A stretch of DNA of 64,000 bases from Pisaster brevispinus (GCA_023634235.1 JAMKCF010000030.1:2046001-2110000), one strand, 5' to 3'. Counted from the first letter of the stretch, positions 11,054 through 22,106 are shown. The notes: generated by a model not told the origin, from the sequence alone. Translations and numbers: made by a program.

Positions 11054-11446
11054 TTGATATTTTTTGACAATTTGCTTGATTCAGCCATGGTTTCTTATTT
11101 TCCCTTGAAAAGCTACAAGAGCCGTGTTAATGACAAGCCTTGGCTTACACCTCACATAAATGTTTTTGACCGTCAAATTATGTTGGGTAATAGTTATTAT
11201 TGGTATGACTCTGCTCTTTCATCGCTTAGCCTTGACTCTTTGGCTGGTAGGAGAGAGGCACACTGCAGGCGTTTTGCTAATGAACTTGCTAATAACCCTC
11301 ACACTAAAGACCTCCTTCCCCCTACCAGGCATGAGAGTCATGGTCGAAATCTCCGAAATAGTCATCATGTTTCAACCATCCCCACCAGATCCAGTCGTTT
11401 TAAAAATAGCCCTGTTCCTTATTTCATAGGTTTAATTAATTCTTAA
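11054..11446 (+). pseudogene. internally deleted LINE open reading frame (130 codons)
   Basis: The open frame joins two parts of a LINE protein that are normally several hundred residues apart. The start (MVSYFPLKSYKSRVNDKPWL) resembles the linker between the endonuclease and RT domains. The rest (REAHCRRFANELANNPHTKD, then RTLRNS-like GRNLRNSHHVS and RFKNSPVPYFIGL) resembles the extreme C-terminus of LINE polymerases. The RT domain itself is absent. The frame ends with a stop at 11444-11446 and is followed by an AT-rich tail, so it may be a deletion derivative mobilised in trans. Confidence 0.65.
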
Positions 11447-11449
11447 TTA

Positions 11450-12440
11450 TTTCTCCATTTTATTGTGTGTGGTGGTCTGAGTGAGGTTCTTATTTAATTT
11501 TATGTTTTATTGAAACATTTATGTCCCTGTTAATTATTCCATTTCCCTTTTAAACTACAGTGAGGTGTTTCTTTTGTTTATGTGGTTCTGTTTTTGTTTT
11601 AAAGGCGAGTGTGCATCTGTTTTTCTTATCTATTTTTTGCTGTTTAGGTGTCCTTAAAAAAAAAGTATGTCTTATCGATTTTTTACTATTGTAATGACTC
11701 TGTAATTTGACCTTAAAGTCACGAAGTTTGTCAATTTTAATAAATTTTAAAATCTTAATCATATATAAATGTCATATTCATAAATCCTTTCTAGGTCACA
11801 CTTGTTTGTTTTTATGGACCACCTCTAACTTGGTTGTTAGAATATTTATAGTGAAAAGTTAAGTTTGAAGTCTCGACCTTTAGGCTCATTCTCTTTTTCG
11901 TTTTAGCTTTAAGCAAGAGAGATCAAGAGCACATTTATTTTCTCACGTTATTTTTCTTTATTTTGTACGAAGCATGACTCTGGCCATGCTCCAAATGCAT
12001 TTCAGTAGGGAGGGATAGGGTCATAGAGCTATTTGTGAGTATCTGTATCAAAACATAATTTTATTCCAGAACTAATTTTTAAATAGAAGGCCGGCCTCCT
12101 TCCCTTGTCTCTACATTAACTGTTAATTAAGTGAGGAGGGTCCTCATAAATTCCTTCATCTCTGCCAATTGCTTTGTTTTGCTTTATTAATTGACTTTAT
12201 ATTTATAATATTGTATTTTGTTATGTTCCCTTTGGGGGAGAATTACAAGATGAGCGAGTACCTGCATTTCTGTTTCCATTTTGGAGTAATTTGTTTGTTT
12301 CTGAGTTTAGCGGGTAGTCCGCTCCCCTTCTGGCAGATAGGGATGAGCTCTTACAATACGTTGAGCCACTTTTTATAGCTCTTACATCCTTTTAAAGATT
12401 CTTTTGCAAAAAAGTATAGTCCCTGCATAAATAGGCAAAG
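11450..12440. other. AT-rich intergenic stretch, likely LINE tail in its first part
   Basis: Up to about 11760 this is probably the 3' UTR of the deleted LINE, ending near AATAAATTTTAAAATCTTAA. The rest shows no gene, RNA or clear repeat. Confidence 0.4.
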
Positions 12441-13345
12441 AGTAAAAATGGCATCTGAAAAACTGTGGTTAATTAACCACTAATTAGTGAGCCAAATTAG
12501 CCAGCTTTTATTCATAATGAAGGGTACAAATTCTTTTCAGAAAGGTAGTTGACTCGAAAGCACAGGCATTATAAATGGAAATGGTGTCTGTATATAGTTG
12601 TGGCTATTTTTGAGCTGCCTTATTTGGTTCACTAATTAGTGGTTAAATACAGTTTTACAGAAGCTATTTTCCATCTATAGCAGGTACAATGCACATGCGG
12701 TTGAGTAAAACTACCTTTAAAGAAAAATTGTATCCTTCATTATCAGTAAAAAAAAAATAGCCCAGGATCTTGAAGACTGTTATAACCTGGACACACCACT
12801 TTTTTGAAGTAGCTTAATTGGTCCAGTAATTAGTGGTTAATTAAGTACAGTTATACAGACGCCATTCTCTATCTATAACACGCAAAATGGCCCATGCACT
12901 TTAATTAGTCAACTGCCTCTTTGAACTGCTGGTTCAATCTGAGTTCGATCGGAGACTAACAATATTCAAACTGCTCAAAATGCTCTGACATGAATTCTGT
13001 ACTAAGACAAGTGGGTGTTCTGAAGCAGCCAGTTCAATCTCATTAAACGAGTGTTACACTGGGCACCAAATTTTGGAGTTAATTAACCACATCTACGCAG
13101 ATGTCATTTGCGTCTCACGTACATTTGCCTTATGCGGTTGAGTAATAACTACCTCTAAGAATGTACTCTTCGTTATTAGTAAAAGTGTAAGTTTAATCCC
13201 AGAATCTTGAAAACTGTCAAACTGAACATACCAAATTTTTGAGCTGGCAAATTTGGTCCATTGATTAGTGGTTAGTATCACAGTTACATACGCCATTTTC
13301 CATCCACAACACGCACAATTACATAACGCGGTTGAGTAAACTACT
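12440..13345. repeat. nested MITE cluster with TTAATTAACCACTAATTAG termini
   Basis: TTAATTAACCACTAATTAGT at about 12470 and its inverted form CACTAATTAGTGGTTAAAT at about 12630 bound a copy. Further diverged copies share GCGGTTGAGTAA (12700, 13135, 13340), ATCTTGAAGACTGTTA (12768, 13203) and a TTTTCCATCTATA-like motif. A minus-strand piece recurs at 25600-25770. No coding potential. Confidence 0.7.
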
Positions 13346-13349
13346 TTTC

Positions 13350-14038
13350 GATATTTGATACTTTATTGAAAACAAACACAGATGGATGCGTTCATACAAA
13401 CATGTTTAAAAGGTACGACAAGTGGTTAAGAAAAATATTAATTGTTGGGAAAAAATATTGATGTTAGTATAAAATTTATTATTATTATTCCAACGAAAAA
13501 CTACAAAAAGGAAAACAACTTTTTGATAAGTTCAGAAGTCCCCACCATGGCAATAGTGAGAAAGAAACCCGCTCTGTGACTATCAATGCAAGAGTAGTTC
13601 AATTTCAACACTTCCAATTTAATTTGTTAATTTAATTAACGTAAAGGTTGCCGATTACAAATTTAAGATTGACAACATATTTTCATCTGCAAAAAAAACT
13701 ATTATTAGTTCTTGAATGACGAAAGTGGTTAAATTTACCTTTGTGTAAACGATATGCAGTTTTCAGATTACGACAACATGCAAATTATTTTACTTTTACT
13801 TATTTAATCTTAATTACTGAACTCAGAAAAGTTGAAAGATCAAGGATGACTAGTTTCTCAAATGTTTGAAGTACCCCCCCCCCCCTTCATTTGCACTTAC
13901 TTTGATGACGTTGCTGACGTCGCATTCAAGTGACGTAATTTTTACTTGTCATGTAGCTTATTTTATTGTACAGCGCCCTCACAGCGTTTGGAATTTTCGC
14001 GGGGTTTCTCCAGCATTATTTTGCTTTACGAAGACAAG
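13350..14038. promoter_or_regulatory. AT-rich stretch, C-homopolymer and possible promoter with CRE-like sites
   Basis: Mostly featureless up to a C run of about 13-14 at 13875. Between about 13900 and 13940 are TGACGTTGCTGACGTCGCA and AAGTGACGTAATTT, two or three CRE/ATF-like TGACGT cores just upstream of a possible first exon at 14039. The promoter role is inference from position. Confidence 0.35.
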
Positions 14039-14142
14039 ATGACACCTCGGGTTTCTGGCTACGTTTTTGCTGTTCTTTTTCATTTTGAATGCAGCCTTCG
14101 AATGATTGAAGATGTAGGCACTGCATGTGTGCGAATGTTCAG
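14039..14142 (+). CDS. possible first coding exon, unidentified small membrane/secreted protein
   Basis: ATG at 14039 in a fair context (GACAAGATGAC) opens 34 codons and 2 bases, then AG-GTAAAT, a good donor. The peptide starts MTPRVSGYVFAVLFHFECS and ends TACVRMFR. Its hydrophobic stretch could be a signal peptide or part of a membrane segment. Donor phase matches the 66-bp cassettes downstream, giving ...MFRHSYFFMSLCCLC.... I do not recognise the family. It could be an open stretch by chance. Confidence 0.35.
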
Positions 14143-14678
14143 GTAAATATCACTTTATTCTACTCTTATTCTACGGTTTATCATGTTCGTTTGTGCAGTT
14201 AGGTTTGTTTCTCTACGATCATTACAACTTTTGGGAGAAAACAAAGACTAAACAGTGACGGCAGCAACGTTTGTCAGTGAAGACAGTGGCGAGAATGCTA
14301 ATATTAGTCAAGTCGGGAGCACTCATTCTGGTTTAGTCTGGTTTGGAAATTATGTCTGCAGCACAGAATAATATAACTTTATTCATCTCTATCATCATCT
14401 ATGAATTCCAGTTCTCAGAGACATTTTGTGAACTAAATCAACACTCCCAACAGTTCAGTTTTCGGTAGGTTTCTTCTGATCTCTGACTCTGCTCTGGTCA
14501 GTCCCTCCTGCTACCAATTGTCCACTTGCCGCTTGTGTGCATATACCATTCTACATTGACTTGCCACAGTCCTAAAGAAAAGTTATACTTACAAAATCTG
14601 TGTCTGCAGTTTCTTCCCAGAACTTAATTATTTCCAAACTTTTTATATGTGTTTTTTTTAATTGTCTTTGTCCAGTAG

Positions 14679-17455
14679 GCACAGCTATTTCTCCATGAGT
14701 TTGTGCTGTCTGTGTCAGCTCTTCATCCCATGGCTCATGAAAAGGTACGATTGAGTATTATTAAAGGTATAATACAGGATTGGTAGATCTGGTAGAAGAG
14801 AGAGTTTCTGACCTAAATCAACAGTTCAGTTTTCAGGAGGTTTCTTCTTCCCCATATCTTTTTCTGAAGGTATTCATCTTGAAAAGCCCTATGGAATTCG
14901 CCCCTTGTTCCAGGGCTTGAATTTGTTGGGGAAATCCACAAGAATGCAGGGCTTGCATGTTGCTTAAAATATGCACTAGACAAGAATTTCTGGTACAAGA
15001 CCAGAATCAAAGAGAAAAATCCATTATCTTCACAGTTTAACATGTAAACTGTTGTTATCTGAACAAGCACTGACACAAGAGTGATTTCATTTGTCTGCAG
15101 TTTCTTCCCAGAACTTGATTACTTCGAAACTTTTATATGTGTTCTTTTGAATTGTCTTTGTCCAGTAGGCACAGCTATTTCTTCATGAGTTTGTGCTGTC
15201 TGTGTCGGCTCTTCATCCCACGGCTCATGAAAAGGTACGATTGAGTATTATTAAAGGTATAATACAGGATTGGGAATGGTAGATCTGGTAGAAGAGAGAG
15301 TTTCTGACCTAAATCAACAGTTCAGTTTTCAGGAGGTTTCTTCCCCATATCTTTTTCTGACGGTATTGATCTTGAAAAGCCCTATGGAATTCGCCCCTTG
15401 TTCCAGGGCTTGAATTTGTTGGGGAAATCCACAAGAATGCAGGGCTTGCATGTTGCTTAAAATATGCACTAGACAAGAATTTCTGGTACAAGACCAGAAA
15501 TAAAGAGAGAAATCCATTATCTACACAGTTTAGCATTTAAACTGTTTTTATCTGAACAAGCACTGACACAAGAGTGATTTCATTTGTCTGCAGTTTCTTC
15601 CCAGAACTTAATTATTCCAAACTTTTTATATGTGTTCTTTTGAATTGTCTTTGTCCAGTAGGCACAGCTATTTCTTCATGAGTTTGTGCTGTCTGTGTCG
15701 CCTCTTCATCCCACGGCTCATGAAAAGGTACAAATTTTATAAGACCTTTGGACTGGTCTGGTCATTAGTTTACTGGCCAGACTCTAAAATTATTGGCCTC
15801 GAGTCTGCGTTTCAACTCATAATGATGGCCTTTGCTCCTGCAGGGTAATGACGTTGCTTACCACTCGTCAGAGTTTAGTGTGTGAGAGCTGAATTTAATT
15901 TCCGAAAAGACACTTTCATCTGTGTCTAGCTGTTTGTTGGAGGTGAATTTGCCTCGCAATCCTGCTAATATACATTGTCAAAGAACTGTTTTGTTGCCAT
16001 CCTTAGAGCAGCCAACTCTCCCTGTTTCTGCAGATAGTTCCCTGAAAATAAATTCATCTTTCCATGTTCAGATAAACAAATTTGAAAATCTCCCCAATTA
16101 TTGTAGGTTTTCCGCCATGTTCTTCATATCGCCCAGATTATTGTAGAAAATTTCCTTGACTGCAAGATGAAAATGTTGGCAGCTTGACCTAGAGTGGATG
16201 TTCGCGTATAAGATCTTCTCTTGAAATCGTACACTTCCGAACTTAATTCTTGAAGCTTGTTAAACCCTATCAATATTTGAAGTTTATTGATAATTTCCTA
16301 AATGAATCAAGTCTTATATTAGTGGGATCTTGTTTGAATTCTTGATTGCACCTGAGAAAGTTCAGGCTTTTTTAGTTTGTTGACATTCACTTATAGTTTG
16401 GAGACTTTCAGATCATAACATATGCAGGCGACGCAGGCTAATGGAACCACATTTAAAGTGTCCTTTTGTGTTGTTATGATAACAAACCCAGTCTGTTCTG
16501 TGAGGTCTGCATCACTGGACTGCTAGGCCACAACACTCCACTAATTATTGTAGAACAGAACAAGGGATGAATGCATAGTCAGATTATGGGTCAGGCTCAT
16601 TCCAGATTGGATTTCGAGCAGCGGAGGCAAACTTATAATTTCAAAATCCGTTGGAGTTAAGTGACCAAGTGTAATAAAAACTTGATTCGGTCAGACGTCG
16701 TCACTGATCTCTGGTCAGTCCCTCCTGCTACCAATTGTCCACTTGCCACTTGTGTGTGCATATACCATTCTATCTTGACTTGCCACAGTCCTAAACAAAA
16801 AAGTTACTCTTACAAAATCTGTATCTGCAGTTTCTTCCCAGAACTTAATTATTTCCAAACTTTTCATATGTGTTCTTTTGAATTGTCTTTGTCCAGTAGG
16901 CACAGCTATTTCTTCATGGGTTTGTGCTGTCTGTGTCGGCTCTTCATCCCACGGCTCATGAAAAGGTACGATTGAGTATTATTAAAGGTATAATACAGGA
17001 TTGGTAGATCTGGTAGAAGAGAGAGTTTCTGACCTAAATCAACAGTTCAGTTTTCAGGAGGTTTCTTCTTCCCCATATTTTTTTCTGACGGTAGTCAGCT
17101 TGAAAAGCCCTATGGAATTCTCCCCTTGTTCCAGGGCTTGAATTTATTGGGGAAATCCACAAGAATGCAGGGCTTGCATGTTGCTTAAAATATGCACTAG
17201 ACAAGAATTTCTGTTACAAGACCAGAAATAAAGAGATAAATCCATTATCTACTCAGTTTAACATGTAAACTTTTTTTATCTGAACAAGCACTGACACAAG
17301 AGTGATTTCATTTGTCTGCAGTTTCTTCCCAGAACTTAATTATTTCAAACTTTTTATATGTGTTCTTTTGAATTGTCTTTGTCCAGTAGGCACAGCTATT
17401 TCTTCATGAGTTTGTGCTGTCTGTGTCGCCTCTTCATCCCACGGCTCATGAAAAG
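14679..17455 (+). CDS. five copies of a 66-bp exon-like cassette
   Basis: Copies are 14679-14744, 15169-15234, 15662-15727, 16900-16965 and 17390-17455. Each follows TTGTCTTTGTCCAGTAG, a polypyrimidine tract with a CAGTAG double acceptor (NAGNAG type), and ends AAAAG before GTAC. Length is exactly 66 bp, phase 2 in and out, so any number of copies could be spliced in frame. In that frame the 22 residues are HSYFFMSLCCLCRLFIPRLM and KR, hydrophobic and Cys-rich. The only obvious difference among copies is a few substitutions (for example Arg/Gln and Met context at copies 1 and 4). A protein family is not recognised. Whether the cassettes are spliced is inference, because the whole unit, introns included, is duplicated. 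Confidence 0.35.
15950..16190. repeat. dispersed repeat, copy 1
   Basis: Sequence from GTTCCCTGAAAATAAA through TTCCTTGACTGCAAGATG recurs at 17690-17925 and, more diverged, at 46690-46910. The last copy lies outside the local duplication, so this is an interspersed family. No coding signal. Confidence 0.6.
16200..16705. other. unique spacer between duplicated blocks
   Basis: Present in only one of the two parallel blocks. No exon, repeat or RNA gene recognised. Confidence 0.4.
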
Positions 17456-18039
17456 GTACAACTTTTATAAGACCTTTGGACTGGTCTGGTCATTAGTTTA
17501 CTGGCCAGACTCTAAAATTACTGGCCTCGAGTCTGCGTTTCAACTCGAAATGATGGCCTTTGCTCCTGCAGGGTTCTGATGTTGCTTGCCACTTGTCAGA
17601 ATATAGTGTGTGAAAGCTGAATTTAATTTCCAAATAGACACTTTCATCTATGTCTAGCTGTTTGTTGGAGGTGAATTTGCCTCGCAATTCAGCTCATACA
17701 CATTGTCAAAGAACTGTTTTTTTGCCATCATTAGAGCAGCCAACTCTCCCTGTTTCTGCGGATAGTTCCCTAAAAATAAATCCATCTTTCCATGTTCAGA
17801 TAAACAAATTTGAAAATCTCCCTAATTATTTTAGGTTTCCCCCCCCTGTTCTTCATATCGCCCAGATTATTGTAGAAAATTTCCTTGACTGCAAGATGAA
17901 AATGTTGGCATTTGACCTTTTAGAGTGGTTGTTCGCTTAAAATTGTACACTTCCTAACTAAATTATTGGTGCTTGTTAAACCCTATCAATATTTTCAGCA
18001 TGTAAATACCTTGTCCTTTTTTGTTGTTGTACCAACCAT

Positions 18040-18150
18040 TTTCAGATTGGAGTGTGGAGTTCCGAGGTTGGAGTTTGGGGTTTGCAGTTTGGAGTTTGGA
18101 AATTGGAGATTTGAGGTTGGTGTTTGGAGATTGGGGCATCTGGTTGATAG
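18040..18150 (+). repeat. degenerate G-rich short-period repeat
   Basis: Irregular tandem of TTGGAGTTTGG-like heptamer/decamer units (for example GGAGTTTGGGGTTTGCAGTT). It directly precedes the 12-bp minisatellite and may have seeded it. Confidence 0.6.
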
Positions 18151-18156
18151 CTTCCA

Positions 18157-19320
18157 GTTGTAGTCTCAGTTGTAGTCTCAGTTGTAGTCTCAGTTGTAGT
18201 CTCAGTTGTAGTCTCAGTTGTAGTCTCAGTTGTAGTCTCAGTTGTAGTCTCAGTTGTAGTCTCAGTTGTAGTCTCAGTTGTAGTCTCAGATGTAGTCTCA
18301 GATGTAGTCTCAGATGTAGTCTCAGATGTAGTCTCAGATGTAGTCTCAGATGTAGTCTCAGATGTAGTCTCAGTTGTAGTCTCAGTTGTAGTCTCAGTTG
18401 TAGTCTCAGTTGTAGTCTCAGTTGTAGTCTCAGTTGTAGTCTCAGTTGTAGTCTCAGTTGTAGTCTCAGTTGTAGTCTCAGTTGTAGTCTCAGTTGTAGT
18501 CTCAGTTGTAGTCTCAGTTGTAGTCTCAGTTGTAGTCTCAGTTGTAGTCTCAGTTGTAGTCTCAGTTGTAGTCTCAGTTGTAGTCTCAGTTGTAGTCTCA
18601 GTTGTAGTCTCAGTTGTAGTCTCAGATGTAGTCTCAGATGTAGTCTCAGATGTAGTCTCAGATGTAGTCTCAGATGTAGTCTCAGATGTAGTCTCAGATG
18701 TAGTCTCAGATGTAGTCTCAGATGTAGTCTCAGTTGTAGTCTCAGATGTAGTCTCAGATGTAGTCTCAGTTGTAGTCTCAGTTGTAGTCTCAGTTGTAGT
18801 CTCAGTTGTAGTCTCAGTTGTAGTCTCAGTTGTAGTCTCAGTTGTAGTCTCAGTTGTAGTCTCAGTTGTAGTCTCAGTTGTAGTCTCAGTTGTAGTCTCA
18901 GTTGTAGTCTCAGTTGTAGTCTCAGTTGTAGTCTCAGTTGTAGTCTCAGTTGTAGTCTCAGTTGTAGTCTCAGTTGTAGTCTCAGTTGTAGTCTCAGTTG
19001 TAGTCTCAGTTGTAGTCTCAGTTGTAGTCTCAGTTGTAGTCTCAGTTGTAGTCTCAGTTGTAGTCTCAGTTGTAGTCTCAGTTGTAGTCTCAGTTGTAGT
19101 CTCAGTTGTAGTCTCAGTTGTAGTCTCAGTTGTAGTCTCAGTTGTAGTCTCAGTTGTAGTCTCAGTTGTAGTCTCAGTTGTAGTCTCAGTTGTAGTCTCA
19201 GTTGTAGTCTCAGTTGTAGTCTCAGTTGTAGTCTCAGTTGTAGTCTCAGTTGTAGTCTCAGTTGTAGTCTCAGTTGTAGTCTCAGTTGTAGTCTCAGTTG
19301 TAGTCTCAGTTGTAGTCTCA
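18157..19320 (+). repeat. 12-bp minisatellite, 97 units of GTTGTAGTCTCA
   Basis: Exactly 1164 bp of GTTGTAGTCTCA with one variant, GATGTAGTCTCA. The variant occurs as a run of 7 (18289-18372), a run of 9 (18625-18732), and a pair after a single standard unit (to 18768); the other 79 units are standard. No other change is visible. Because 12 is a multiple of 3 and one frame lacks stops, a long open frame of Cys-Ser-Leu-Ser (or Arg) tetrapeptides runs 18021-19328. It is a by-product of the repeat, not a likely gene. The array ends directly against the CUB block B sequence. Confidence 0.97.
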
Positions 19321-19351
19321 GTTTTTAGTTTCTAGTTCAACCAAAAGCCTG

Positions 19352-19482
19352 CCTACACTTCCTCTCCTCCAAGCAGACTGCGGCTGTCAGATCCTCTTGA
19401 CTCCTCCACCAGATTTTGCGCTTCTTGACATTCCTGGGCCTGTGATACCCGATGCTGACTGAGAGCGACATTATTTGAGGTA
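19352..19482 (+). pseudogene. CUB N-terminal half exon, first of block B, broken
   Basis: Paralogue of 5952-6142: shares CTGCCTACACT, GCAGACTGCGGCTGTCAGAT and GATACCCGATGCTGACTG. A TGC Cys codon is now TGA (about 19460), several bases are missing and the frame is lost. The donor context TTGAG-GTACTT is kept. Confidence 0.7.
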
Positions 19483-19861
19483 CTTTTCATCAAGTTACTG
19501 TTAATGTCATTTGTTATATATTTGAGTGTACAGCCTTTTGATTTTTTTGCACAGAGCGGAGCATTCTCTAAGGCATGGGTCAGTAGACTTACCAGGTCAT
19601 TCAATGTCTTAAAGATGTGTGCATGCTCAGTACTGTCAACAGTAGAAGATATCACAGTATGTTTGCTGCCACCTAGAGTTCCAATGATGTAAACTGGAAA
19701 TAATTTTTCTCTTAGTAATTCTATTGGCTTTTGGAAGAGTACTTTCATTCCCTCTTGATGGTATCTGACATCCACAAAATGTCAACCAACATTTTCTAGA
19801 AAAGTGCTAATAACAAGTTAATGTCTGCTAACCTTTCCTGCTTATGTAAATTTCAGAGTGC

Positions 19862-20466
19862 AGCAAGGTCCTGACCGCTGACTGAGGAGCCTTCCAGTCT
19901 GTCAACTTCCATGGTGGGAAGCTTCACAACTGACTACTTCAAGGTCAGAATCCAACTCCTCAACATTTCAACAACTTTTGAAATATTTTCCAAATACTTC
20001 CCATTGAAATTTATTGGCTGAATCTTTGTTCATGCTTAGGTTCAAGAGATCAATCTTCAATAACCTGCCTACACTTTTTTTGTTCATAAAGCAATTTTCA
20101 ATCAATTTGTTTTAGAGACATCACAATGCTGAAAGATCTTATATTTTTAATCATAAAAAATGCAAATATTTATTTGGCAAATCCACTAATGGTGAAACAA
20201 TTTTCCTTTTTTCCCCCACTTCTAAAAAAATGTTTTTTTAAAAGACCTTCAGATGTATTTTGGACAATTTATGATTTTATTGTCTGAATTACAGCCGAGT
20301 GATTTGACGACAGGCCAGAATGTCAACCTGTGCAGCCAGCTTGGCCCTATGGACCGGTCATCCATCGGGAGTGAAGTCCTGCTGGAGTTTGTCTCTGATG
20401 AAACGAACTATTTCCCAGGATACTCAGCTGATCATACAGTGTTGCCATGGGTCCCTGACTCTCCAG
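19862..20466 (+). pseudogene. CUB domain of block B (two half exons)
   Basis: The first half (about 19866-19943) starts CSKVLTAD, then the TGA also seen at 4535, then GAFQSVNF. About 105 bp present in block A are deleted before the final GGAAGCTTCACAACTGACTA. The donor GTCAGA is intact. The second half (20295-20466), after TTACAG, is fully open: SDLTTGQNVNLCSQLG, then SSIGSEVLLEFVSDETNYFP and GYSADHTVLPWVPDSP before GTTTGT. It keeps the FVSD and G-(Y/F)-SA ending typical of a CUB second half. This exon is the best-preserved CUB piece in the window, yet its partner half is broken. Confidence 0.75.
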
Positions 20467-20569
20467 GTTTGTTGAGAAATGGGTGTTAATCTGTGTATGC
20501 AGTTAACGTACATTATTTTCCTTCATGCATGACGCGGCTTATCTGACTCCAAATGTTCAACAAAAATCA

Positions 20570-20860
20570 CTGCCTCTTAACTATTGATGGGCCTTATCTG
20601 GTATCACTATAGATCACTGTGATGATAACTGTGGGAAAATGAAACTTATCCTGTGAAATAAGCCTTTCATTTGCTCAGGTAATGTTGTCACATTATTTAA
20701 AATAACACAGTGAGTAGTTATGAAGTGTATTTTTTAGGGGTTTACTGTAGTTTTAAGGTAAGCAGCTGTACATGAGATTGGACCTTTATTAGCCTATTAG
20801 CACAAAAGAAAATGAAAAAAAAATGATATGCGCGCAGTATAAAATAACTGAGCAGAAATA
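20570..20860. repeat. intronic repeat of block B
   Basis: Paralogous to the 5570-5690 and 5215-5470 repeat units, with GGTATCACTATAGATCA, CTTATCCTGTGAAATAAGCC and a ...GAAGTGTA... stretch. Confidence 0.65.
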
Positions 20861-20971
20861 GATTATCAGCCATAACGTCCTACTTAATTAGGTTGTTACG
20901 CCTGGTACCTAACTGTACCTAACTGTTTATCATCCCTGTGATATTCAGGTATTTTTCGTCTATCATTAAGG

Positions 20972-21295
20972 TAAACATGCTACCAGTGTGTCCGACCTGG
21001 TTTCTCCTATCAGGATGTTTGAGTGTTAAACTAGGCTTTCTGCTTGTTAATCTTGCTTGGCTGAGATGTACAACAAAAACCCACTCCAACAGCTTTATTC
21101 CATGTACATGTCTTTGTAGCTCCTTGCCTTTAACTTCAACAAATTTCTCCATCCTACAATCTAAACTGATTTCAGATGCAATTCCTACCTTTAGTTCCCT
21201 GAGTTATTCTCATCTTGTACGTAACCTGTTACCAAGAGTGGCTTTTAGCCATGTTTTAGGCAAACGTGCATTAAAGTTATACAAAAACACAGGGT
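20972..21295 (+). mobile_element. LINE 3'-end remnant (block B)
   Basis: Paralogue of 7838-8155. One frame reads NSFIPCTCLCSSLP followed by FSILQSKLISDAIPTFSSLS and a tail ending KLYKNTGS. Confidence 0.6.
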
Positions 21296-21478
21296 CGTAA
21301 CTTGATAGGTCGAAAGTTCATATCTAACACACTATAGCAAGCACACAATTTGCTGCACGCGATAAGGTCGTATTTCACTTAATTTTTGTTTGCGTTCACT
21401 TATTGCACTACTCAAAAAATTTAATCGCAACCTGGCTCCACTGACATAGTGAAATCTTTTCTTTTTTGTGTGTGTTCA

Positions 21479-21619
21479 GAAGCGTCTGTCTTCTGTGGGG
21501 ATGCAAACACTTTCACTTGGATCTCGGAGGGGAGTGAAGTCATCGAAAATCCCAAACTGACGACGACGAGTGTTTCCAAGATTGCAGAGAGCCTGAGAGA
21601 AGGAGACATTTTCCTGTAA
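21479..21619 (+). pseudogene. terminal CUB exon of block B
   Basis: After TGTTCAG the frame is open to a TAA at 21617-21619: EASVFCGDANTFTWISEGSE, then a tail ending ESLREGDIFL. Compared with block A, 21-22 bp at the exon start are deleted, so the acceptor now joins directly to AAGCG. The sequence following the stop is collinear with block A (8524 onward). Confidence 0.7.
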
Positions 21620-22106
21620 AGTGTCGGACATCAGAGTGGTTGGACGGCAGCTTTTTTCTATGTATAAACTGAATGTATTTATTTCTGTATAATTTATTAT
21701 CTGCTTGTCGTCCGACCAGGTTCATATTGTAATATTATTGTTAATAATAATAATAATAATTATGTGTAATACTTTAAATGGAATGCATGGGGGTGTTGAC
21801 TGCGGTTTGGCTGGTGGGATTCAACTTGGAGGCATAGGTTTGTGAGTTTGTTGTGTGAATGATGATGATTAGTGGGCCCTGTGTGTTAGGTAACTTATGC
21901 CTTCTTGCCCATCCAGTGTCATGCTTTATATTCTATGTTCTACGATCACGCACTCATGCATTTGCTTTTTTTTAGATGATAATTATTTGCTAGAGACAGA
22001 ATATTTAGGAGTTGCCTTCATTTGTATTGACATTTTATTGACATACTTGAATTGTATAAGATAATTAATTGTACATGTATGTGTTTTATTTTCTGCCTGC
22101 ACAACT

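Larger units (their letters stand above)
14490..17945 (+). repeat. tandem/segmental duplication containing five 66-bp cassettes and hAT-like fragments
   Basis: A unit of about 490 bp recurs with the cassette at 14679, 15169, 15662, 16900 and 17390 (spacings 490, 493, 1238, 490). At a larger scale 14490-16190 and 16710-17945 are parallel. Each begins GGTCAGTCCCTCCTGCTACC, passes through cassettes and ends with CTGCAAGATGAAAATGTTGG. Cassettes 1, 2 and 4 are followed by GTACGATTGAGTATTATTAA. Cassettes 3 and 5 are followed by GTACAA and a segment with GGACTGGTCTGGTCATTAG. About 14880-15060, 15370-15510 and 17100-17240 match the left part of the CAGGGCTCGAATTT-type MITE seen complete at 27875-28219, and 15735-15815 and 17463-17548 match its right part. 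Confidence 0.8.

Noticed and set aside
15630..15848. Open frame across cassette 3 and the following segment as a gene
   Set aside because: The part after the cassette is hAT-like MITE sequence seen elsewhere; the long frame is a read-through of repeat.
18157..19320. CRISPR-like array
   Set aside because: Direct repeats of 12 bp with no unique spacers; a eukaryotic minisatellite.
18021..19328. 435-codon open frame of CSLS/CSLR repeats
   Set aside because: It is produced entirely by a 12-bp tandem repeat without stops in one frame; there is no start context, signal peptide, splice structure or non-repeat domain.
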